Position numbers and translations under genes: made by a program. Under the pieces are notes generated by a model that worked only from the letters and a program-made list of their open reading frames with translations, was not told where the DNA came from and did no database searches. From assembly GCA_030762175.1 (NCBI GenBank), contig CM060833.1, positions 4,430,001-4,494,000 of the forward strand: DNA of 64,000 nt, read 5' to 3'. Each line of letters starts with the position of its first letter. The stretch's first letter is position 1. This DNA is from Metallyticus violacea. Its lineage: Eukaryota > Arthropoda > Insecta > Mantodea > Metallyticidae. This document shows positions 56,870-64,000 of this stretch, piece after piece.

Positions 56870-57545
56870 TCACCCTCTCTTTCTGCGGTCCTTCCGTCAA
56901 CTTTCTTTCTGTTACTTCCCCTTTCCCCCTAATTCTTCCTTTATTTTCTGTATAACTCTTCGTCCCTTCTCTACTTCAGTCTATCCTATAATCTCTTCTT
57001 ATTCTTTCTTTCCCTTCCTTTATCTTATTTTGCCCGCCATTTCGTTCTTAATTTTCAGTCCTTTTCCCTTTGTTCAGCATGTTCATTTTTCTTTCTTTCA
57101 GCACTCTACTTACTCTCCTGTCTCTTTTGTACCGCATTTCTTTTTGCATATTCTTCATTCTCTTTTTCCGTCCCTTCTTATCCCCTCACACTTTCTCTTC
57201 CATTTGTTTCTCCTTACTTTTGATTCTGTCTTTAATATTTTCTTTTTCTGCCTCTTGCTTATTATTTTTCAGCCCTTCTCATTTCGTTTCATGCTCTCTT
57301 TCCTATCAGCATTTTCCACTCTTCTCTTCTGCCTCTTTCAAATTTTGTTTTTTTCTATACCCATTTCAATCTATTTCACCGTTTCTTATGTTTTATTTCT
57401 TCTTTTTAATTATTTATTTATTTTCCACTGTTATCTCATTTTTACCTTTCTATTCCTGTATTTTCCTTCCTTCTAATTTGCTATTTCGCTTTCTGCAACA
57501 ACTTTTTCCTGTTCATCCTTCTCCATTTTCATTCCTTTTTTCCAA
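56870..57545. repeat. pyrimidine-rich tract, about 680 bp
   Basis: Almost continuous TTTCTTTCCCTTCC-type sequence, which produces long spurious frames of Phe, Leu and Ser (56805-57476 and 57070-57630). A SINE-B follows at once and pyrimidine richness resumes after it up to 57960. Confidence 0.85.
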
Positions 57546-57546
57546 T

Positions 57547-57810
57547 CGCCACGGGTGGCCGAGGTCGCTAAGGCGCGGACTCGTTAGCGGAGGCCTGAGG
57601 TTCGATTTCAACCAAGGCCATCCTCCCTGACTGAGTTTTTTTTTTTTTTTTTCAGATTCTCCTCAGGCAAATGCCTGGGAGGAACCCTAAACTTAGCCTG
57701 AAACGTTTCCTTCCTTAACCCCCCCTCCCCGTTATCATCTCATGTACCATCAGTGCCCACCACCTGCGATGCCTCAACAGAAAATACGGGCGTTTAAAAC
57801 TATTTGAAAA
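57547..57810 (+). mobile_element. SINE-B copy 7
   Basis: Head intact (GCCACGGGTGGCCGAGGTCG); B box GGTTCGATTTCAACC has changes. Body has a T-run at about 57633-57650 and a C-run, and lacks the TTTATGAGGA-type segment. Confidence 0.88.
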
Positions 57811-57894
57811 CGTCTTTTTTCTTACTAGTTCTCTTTTTTCATTAATTTTCTCTCATATTTAACTTTTCTTTTGCAATGCCGTCTTCTTCGGCTC

Positions 57895-57899
<5 letters not shown>

Positions 57900-57941
<42 letters not shown>
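57900..57941. repeat. (CT)n microsatellite
   Basis: About 20 CT units, perfect. Confidence 0.97.
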
Positions 57942-57944
<3 letters not shown>

Positions 57945-58789
57945 GTCTCTTCTTTCTTCTTAAAAAGTAATTATGTATAATTCTTCATTTTCTCCTATTT
58001 TCCTCATTAGCATCATTATCATAATTATATCTTTGTAACTTATTTGGAGGAGAACGTAAACAAAACTTTAAACACACACAATACTTTATAACGCAGAGAT
58101 AAATTTAGAAAAAGTATTTTATAAATATACATTTCATTAAAATACACAGATAAATGTTAAAATTAATATTTCAAAATTTAAATTAAATGTTTTGTAAAAA
58201 GTACGCATTGAATACCAAAATAAATAAGAAACAAATTATTTTAATAATATTCGGGGTTCAAAATGATAATAGACCGAACGACATATCAAGAACTTCACAA
58301 GTTTTCCAGTAATAGTCAAATACATTTTAAAAATAAATAATTCAGATTCCAAAATGTAACACGAAAGATACACGCACGCTATGCGGACTAAAAAAATATT
58401 AAGCGAAATTTGGTGCATGTAAAAAGTTATCAAAAACTATTTAAATTCATTTCATTAAGATTTGACCATAGCACCCCAAGCACAAAAACAAGACTAAAAA
58501 TAAACGAGAGATAATTAGGAAAGAATGGAAAGAGCAAAGAACGGTAACGTAAAAAGGAAATTAGAAATAAAAGAACTCCGGACATTAATGTGGCTGATGT
58601 TCAAACAGCCAAAAGACCCTCCCTTTCCAAAGTACATAACCCGTAGGCTGATGTCTTAAATACGGGCGGACCCAGGAAATTTCCGGCACAACTGCCCAAT
58701 AAACATCACATTATTTGAACAGCTCCCAAGTTCTAAAGAGGTAAATGGAATTTCTCGCTAATATCTTTCCATTTGCGCTGTAATGAGTC

Positions 58790-58790
<1 letters not shown>
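57942..58790. other. intergenic stretch, no gene seen
   Basis: Strongly AT-rich at 58060-58440, no domain-bearing frame. Confidence 0.5.

Positions 58791-58791
<1 letters not shown>

Positions 58792-58835
<44 letters not shown>
58792..58835. repeat. (GA)n microsatellite
   Basis: About 21 GA units, the complement of the (CT)n 850 bases upstream. Confidence 0.97.
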
Positions 58836-58840
<5 letters not shown>

Positions 58841-59284
58841 AATTAGAAGACACCCCAACAAAAGAAACACGTCCTCAAAGTGTAACCAGCGTTTAAAACG
58901 CGTTCAATTGAGCTGCACATGTGTCGATAACGGAATTTAAAATGTTTGCGCGAGGGAACAGTTGCAATAAGCCAGCGGGTGTTGCGTTTAGAGGAAATAA
59001 CAACCCAAACAGTTGGTGCAGGAATTGGGTAAATTAGAAAGTTTCCATTAAATAGGTAGCCACATCTCCTAACTTTCTGAAAATTTACAGACGGAACGAA
59101 CCATCATAGCCTACCCTCTTGAGCAAAAATCTTAGAAAAACGAATATGAATAAAGCAGCTGATACATAACCAACCTTTAATATCAGTACTGTTAATACCT
59201 GAGATGATCATAATATAACACCAATGTAGATAAATCAATTTATACATAACCGACATCTATTATCAATACTATTAATATTATCGT
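58836..59284. other. intergenic stretch, no gene seen
   Basis: It contains a diverged local repeat of ATACATAACC-ACC--T-TATCA-TACT near 59160 and 59230, about 70 bases apart. Confidence 0.5.
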
Positions 59285-59285
59285 A

Positions 59286-60434
59286 AGAGGAGCATTCAAA
59301 AATTTTGGAAACATCCTATCTATTGTTGGATGTCTACAAAAATAAAACTACAGCAGCTGGCGAAATGAACCTTAAACTATCAAAATAGTTTAAACTTGCA
59401 TAGTCACTGTCGTACAGACTGTTGAGTTCAGTCCTGTGTCAATATCTGGTGAATATTTCTAAAGAAAACTTTACATTCTACATTTTCACACGCTATAAGC
59501 AGGTGAAAGAGCGAGGAGTTGGTAGCTGTTCATGGTGATCAAGTGTGTTCATTTGATATCATTGCAAGATGAATTCGATCATTAGAAGAAGGGCGAGAGA
59601 CTTTGAAAGACATCCCTCGCTCTGGCCGGTCTTAGGAAGCTGTGAACGAGAGGAACTTGGTGAAGGATATTCGATATATTACTGTTGAAAAGTAAGAAAG
59701 TAGGTTGGCAGCATTGACACTATACTCCATGAGCATTTAAAACTGCGAAAAATCTGTGCAAAATAGGTTCCACATTCCCTAATCAATGAAGAGGAGAAAG
59801 GAATACGCAAGGAAACTGCTGAGCATGTTTTCACCAAATGTTCTAAACGTTTGACAGATGTATGTACTGATGATGAAAGTTGGTTTTATTTCTATACCTC
59901 CCCAAATAAAGCTCAGAACTACATGTGGGTAAATGAGAATGACACAAGACCAGTTTGTTCTTCGACAAGATTTTCCTTTTGTAAGCGAATATTCACTGTT
60001 TTCTTCAACTATATGGTTGACTGTATGTGAGAAGCAATGACAATGAATGGAGAATATTATGACACTTATATTTTGGATTCTTTATTTGAAGAGCTGAGGA
60101 GGCGGCGTCCAAAGACAGGAACTTCAAGGCTGCAAATTTGAGGAATCTGGAAGTGGTCTATGTCCAGTTGCTTGACCATCCACCCTACAACCCTGAACTT
60201 GCACCGTGCAATTTCTGGTTGTTCCTCAAGTGAAATCTTGCATTGCTGGAAAACTTTTTAAACGAGTGCAGGACCTTGCTCAACCCTCTGTTGACAATAT
60301 CTCAGTCAGTGCTTTTGACAATGTTTGCATCGCCTACAACTGTGTGTGGAGAGAGATGGAGAATACTTAGTTTTTGAATTCATTTGTTAGCATGGACTTA
60401 TAGATGACGTTTGCAAATCAATTTCAATGCCCCT
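59286..60434 (+). mobile_element. mariner (DD34D) element M1, copy 2, dead transposase
   Basis: Inverted ends AGAGGAGCATTCAAAAATTT (59286) and, in complement, AAGGGGCATTGAAATTGA (60434), with TA on both sides. The transposase reads KCSKRLTDVCTDDESWFYFY near 59840-59895 (first Asp), then TMNGEYYDTYILDSLFEELR near 60030-60095. The HDNA block present in copy 1 is deleted between 60128 and 60133. It resumes with LDHPPYNPELAPCNFW, in which the last Asp is changed to Asn. Dead. Confidence 0.88.
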
Positions 60435-61330
60435 TAAAGAGGTGGCCATGACTTAGAATAATGGTGATAAATCAGGTGATACGTGACCGATCTTTACTGA
60501 CAGTACTATTAATACTAGAGGTGGTTATGGAGTGAACAAGAATTTCCTTTCCACAAGGTGTAAAAGTGTTAGATCACAGTTACGTGTACGGTTATTTCCA
60601 TGACATATAGGATGATGACATACACATGGTGGCCTTGTGAGTAGCGTATCCGGGAGGCACGCCTCCTGCCCCTCACACCAGGTCCAATGCCCTCGTGTTG
60701 CATTCTTCCGCAAATGTATAAACATGTTCAATAATTCATTTACGTCTAACACCTCGTTAGTTTCCAATGCAATTTCCCTAACTCAACGCACTTGATCCTG
60801 TTTGGTGGTAGTGATTTGATGCCTTCAGAGCGGAATTCGGGAAAGTGCCTGGTTTTTGTCCGTGAGGTAGAGAGATTGGCTAAACTGCATCGCGCATTGT
60901 CCAGCACTAGTAATGCATTTGTTTGTAATTTTGGAAAGCACGGTAACTAGAGGACTAAAATAATAACCTGCTATTTTTTTTAACCGTTTAGATTATAATT
61001 TAAGTTCCCTTCTTTTATTTGATATAAATAACAAACAAAAAACTTGAGTTTTAAACAAACGTTTAAACAAATAACTAATTACAACTTTCAGTAAAACAGG
61101 TATAAGCTAATTTTTACATATAATCTTTAGAAGCAGATACAAATTAGACAAATTTCCATCTTTAATATGGGGGTTAACTGTAAAGTAGCTTGGTTTGATG
61201 TTAAACAGAACAGGTTCAGACTTACAACATTTTTCGACATTGTCCCCCCGAATTATTTCAGCGCACTTGCTCGAACGTTTCTCAAGGTTCGTGATTTCCT
61301 CAAAATAACAGTATGATCTAATTACTCGTT
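60435..61330. other. intergenic stretch, no gene seen
   Basis: No repeat partner; an 80-codon minus frame at 60525-60767 has no known domain. Confidence 0.5.
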
Positions 61331-61377
61331 TACATCATGAATCAAGTTAAATCAGACTAATAGGAGTGATTTTTAAC

Positions 61378-61643
61378 AGTGTTTAACGGCTGTCTTTACA
61401 ACTGAGGCCCCACGATGGGCACTGATGATACTTGAGATGAAATTATATATTGGGAAAGGATTTTTTTAAGGTAGGAAACGTTCCAGGCCTAAGTTTAGAG
61501 TGCCTCCCCGGCATTTGCCATTTATGAGGACTGAGGAAAAATTGGAAAACACCTCAGTCAAGGAGGACGATCCTGGCGGGATTCGAACCCCAGATCTCCC
61601 GCTCACGAGTCCGCGCCTTAACGACCTCGGCCATCCGTAATGG
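61378..61643 (-). mobile_element. SINE-B copy 8
   Basis: Nearly full length, with perfect GGGATTCGAACCCC B-box region and head ending CTCGGCCATCCGTAATGG. It is head-to-head with the SINE-A that starts 6 bases away. Confidence 0.9.
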
Positions 61644-61649
61644 AACACT

Positions 61650-62269
61650 GTCGGTACTGGTGGTGTAGTGGTAACCATACTTGCCTTCTAAATCCAAGAT
61701 CGCGGGTTCAAAACCCGGCCAGGATCAATGGATTTTTTTCGGGCGTAAAAATTCTAAGTATGGCTTTTTCGGAAGTGAAGTAAAGCCGTGGGTCTCATGT
61801 CGTACATTTACTTAATTAATTAATTAATTAATTGATTTATTTATTTACGGACGCTCTTTAACATCTCAGGTCATCAGCGTCCCATTCAATTCAGGGCGTG
61901 AAACGGCCGACAAATTTAGCTCAGAGACCTCTTCTTTCAGGCTTGAGGTTCTTTATCGTGTCGTAAATGTACGACACGGGACCCACGGCGTTACTTCCCT
62001 TCCGAAGGAAGCCATTCTTAGGATTTTTACGCCCGAAAAAATCCATCGGTCCTGGCCGGGTTCGAACCCGGGTTTAGGAGGCAAGTATGCTTACCACTAC
62101 ACCACCAGGACCGACAATCGTACATTTACAATAAATAAAAGAACCTCAAGCCTGAAAGAAGAGGCTTCTGAGCAAAATTGATGGGCCGTTTCACGCCCTG
62201 AATTGAATGGGACGCTGATGACCTGAGATGTTAAAGAACTTCCGTAAATAAAATAAATCAATCAATCAA
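61650..62269 (+). mobile_element. SINE-A copy 9, interrupted host copy
   Basis: The first part (61650-61810) runs from GTCGGTACTGGTGGTGTAGT through the B box to TCGTACATTTA. The second part (62129-62269) continues the body (AAGAACCTCAAGCCTGAAAG) to the 3' end (CGTAAATAAAATAAATCAAT). Between them sits another SINE-A in opposite orientation. Confidence 0.93.
61811..62117 (-). mobile_element. SINE-A copy 10, inserted in copy 9
   Basis: Complete apart from about 10 bases of the anticodon region. It has a 3' tail of TAAA and TTAA repeats (61811-61850). An exact 11-bp target duplication, TCGTACATTTA, flanks it at 61800-61810 and 62118-62128. The youngest insertion that can be ordered in this window. 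Confidence 0.96.
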
Positions 62270-62390
62270 AAGTAGCGGTGCGCCATTAGGAGTGAGGGTT
62301 TACAAGAAACTCAAAATTTAAAAATCGCACTTGCGTTACCAATATTTGTTTTTTCTCAATGAAGCTCGGTATATGCCATTGAAATTAAGA

Positions 62391-63137
62391 GAGATAGAGA
62401 GAGCCAGAGGGAAATGTACATTCTTAGTACACCTTTATATTTTTCTTCGGTACTGAAACCTATTTTTAAAATATTTAATATGTTAATGTAAACAATCTGC
62501 AAAAATATTCGAGGTTAAAAAAAAAAAAGGAAGTTACTTTCCTATCGTCCCGTCTGATTACGAGAGGCGAGTTTGCACGACGCCACGTGCATCGCATTTC
62601 TGCCCAAGGGCCAAATAACATTTAGCGCTCGCCATCAGTCTGTCAATTATACGACATGGCCCACCCTAATCGATTACATTTACCTTCGATAGGGTGGGCG
62701 ATCTATCGATTGTATCGCTTTCGTTCCGGAACGTCGAGGTGCGATTGTTTTAATTTTCTGCTCTTTGCAATTTTTGCTCTTACCTTATTATAATAGAAAC
62801 AGTCGAATAGATCCATTGTAGTAATTGGGTCTTTAGAAGATCTTTCATGGAAGATGATTGTATAATATATTTTTTTACATTCAAAGAATAGATGAACTTA
62901 TTTTCTTTCCTTCTTATTTCTTGAATGCTTGTATTGATAATAACACAGGAGTCAAGGTAGCGCGCTAGTCTTTTGTTTAGAGGAAAAGCTGGGAGCAAAA
63001 AGCTGTTACCTAGCAACGGTTGTCTTTTGTATGCGTTTGTAGCGAGAACTTTTGCAAAGAAGCGAAGTGAGAAATTATAAACACCCAAATAGTTCCTACA
63101 TTTCCTTTAATAAGAAAGTTACTTCGTCTTGCTTTGT

Positions 63138-63170
<33 letters not shown>

Positions 63171-63446
63171 CCTCTGTTTCCTCCCTCTCCTTCAAAAAGA
63201 TACATCAAATGGCATGCTCGTTATTCCCGCTTTATGATTCGGCCTTTTCTTAAATAATTAACTTTTCTGACCTAAAGAGTCAATTTATGTGAAATGTTTA
63301 TATTTATTTAAAAATCCTTAGTGCCAATGATTTAGTATGTGCGTCACTGTAATCAAACCCCGCACATTTGCGCAAAAATACACGTATTGATCAAGAATCG
63401 TAGTAGCTATAACTGTTTGTTACAGTGCAGATGTGTGTAGGGAAAA
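62391..63446. other. unique stretch with CG-richer patch and a T-run
   Basis: The segment 62540-62760 has more CG dinucleotides, a CACGTG (about 62584) and a 14-base hairpin. A 30-base T-run lies at 63139-63168. No gene recognised. Confidence 0.45.
62659..62710. promoter_or_regulatory. hairpin with DRE-like TATCGAT motifs
   Basis: GCCCACCCTAATCGA (62659-62673) pairs with TCGATAGGGTGGGC (62686-62699) around a 12-base loop with one mismatch. Just after it lies CTATCGATTG, which differs by one base from the DREF-binding element (TATCGATA) known in insect promoters. Tentative. Confidence 0.25.
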
Positions 63447-63700
63447 ATGACAAATGTCGAACATCGAGCGGTTATTAAGTACTTGGTATAGAAATTCATA
63501 CAAACCCTCTAGATAACTTTGCAACATCATTTTCAATCGTTTCCAAATGGACCACGGAGTTTAAACTTGGGTAAATAAAAATTTAGAAAATAACTCACCA
63601 AAATCTGTCACATTCAGAAATTATCCATAAAGTGCACCAAACGCGCACTCGGATTTTTCACATAGGATATGATGTACCCGTTCATGTGTAATGCAATCTC
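63447..63700 (+). pseudogene. mariner N-terminal fragment (plus strand)
   Basis: Starts MTNVEHRAVIKYLV and, across shifts, shows FQSFPNGPRSLNLGK (the usual PSFSTV-KW-TEFK) and then ICHIQKLSIKCTKRALGFFT-like sequence (linker and second helix-turn-helix). It ends near 63700 where a minus-strand fragment of a similar part begins. Confidence 0.7.
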
Positions 63701-63885
63701 ATCTCAGAAATGTTACAAATCTTAATACGACGATCTTCTAACACGATACCATGCATTTTATCCGCCATTTCTTGAGAAGATCGGGCGTGCGGAACATGTA
63801 GCATCTGCAGTGCTCGTACGGCCACTTTTTTAATAAAAATGTTTTATCACTACACGATGCTTGTCTTTATCCATTTCTACGTGTT
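63701..63885 (-). pseudogene. mariner N-terminal fragment (minus strand)
   Basis: Minus strand: MDKDKHRVVIKHFY at 63880, then a gap, then ADKMHGIVLEDRRIKICNIS at about 63765-63705, the linker and second helix-turn-helix of a mariner. It converges with the fragment at 63447-63700. Confidence 0.7.
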
Positions 63886-64000
63886 ACACCGATCACTTAA
63901 GATAACTGTCAACGTGTCACTGTATCTGTTTGAAAATTAGTACAAAACAGTTACAAGAATCACGCTAGCCAACAGTCATATTGCTCAACAAAATTTCCCG

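Larger units (their letters stand above)
61331..62390 (+). repeat. MSR minisatellite unit split by a SINE cluster
   Basis: The left flank (AAATCAGACTAATAGGAGTG near 61350) and the right flank (CGCCATTAGGAGTGAGGG at 62280, then AAAATTTAAAAATCGCAC and GCTCGGTATATGCCATTG) both match MSR units. All the SINEs between 61378 and 62269 therefore lie within one decayed MSR array. Confidence 0.6.

Noticed and set aside
56805..57630. Two long open frames (223 and 186 codons) rich in Phe, Leu and Ser
   Set aside because: They exist because the sequence is an almost stop-free pyrimidine tract; the second runs on into a SINE-B. No protein-like composition or domain.
61650..61730. tRNA gene at the head of SINE-A (and likewise of SINE-B)
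   Set aside because: Perfect A and B boxes, but the acceptor ends do not pair, the same sequence recurs about ten times and a SINE body follows. These are SINE heads.

Overview
This window looks like nuclear DNA of an arthropod, most likely an insect. It is AT-rich, has no operons and no long open reading frames, and is crowded with decayed mariner transposons, tRNA-derived SINEs, ends of non-LTR retrotransposons and long microsatellites. A DUF4817-type transposase fragment and caccctgta element ends also fit an insect. A large repeat-rich insect genome is an inference; nothing here fixes the species. No complete host gene is visible. Three short stretches could be unique host sequence: a possible first coding exon with promoter motifs near 17990-18140, a promoter-like NRF1/YY1 motif pair near 45815-45850, and a possible phase-0 internal exon at 48616-48858.

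Layout. 0.1-1.4 kb: minus-strand copy of a minisatellite-bearing repeat (called MSR here). 1.8-3.0 kb: mariner. 3.7-4.3 kb: SINE-A and SINE-B side by side. 5.7-6.5 kb: minus-strand mariner. 7.1-8.0 kb: MSR. 8.6-10.1 kb: SINE-B, SINE-A and an internally deleted DUF4817 element. 10.7-12.1 kb: MSR with an alternative arm. 12.6-13.4 kb: SINEs. 14.7-15.9 kb: mariner. 15.9-17.8 kb: the longest MSR minisatellite. 18.0-18.8 kb: candidate exon and SINE-A. 20.4-21.1 kb: pogo/Tigger-like remnant. 22.0-28.3 kb: four mariner remnants, a Tc1-like tail and a LINE end. 28.4-30.1 kb: MSR with a SINE-B inside. 31.3-32.5 kb: the best preserved mariner, with both terminal repeats and a TA duplication. 33.3-36.7 kb: SINE-A, a TA-flanked non-autonomous element, an RTE-like LINE and an MSR. 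37.3-44.9 kb: foldback, mariner, LINE, SINE and hAT fragments. 45.8-49 kb: the least repetitive part. 49.6-56.1 kb: mariner, LINE with a SINE-A insertion, a 230-bp palindrome, a second copy of the 31.3-kb mariner, and MSR and TIR-element remnants. 56.9-58.8 kb: pyrimidine-rich tract, CT and GA microsatellites. 59.3-60.4 kb: second copy of the 1.8-kb mariner. 61.3-62.4 kb: SINE cluster, including a SINE inserted in a SINE, inside an MSR monomer. 63.4-63.9 kb: two convergent mariner 5' fragments.

The parts interact as layers of insertion rather than as a pathway: SINEs sit inside LINE, SINE and MSR copies, and several mariner lineages have lost their cores. The most unusual item is MSR. At least seven copies share one terminus and a tandem core of roughly 120-145-bp units, but carry two different internal arms that switch at a common GAGCGCT junction. 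Element boundaries below are read by eye from copy-to-copy comparison and should be taken as accurate to about 5-30 bases unless a duplication is given.
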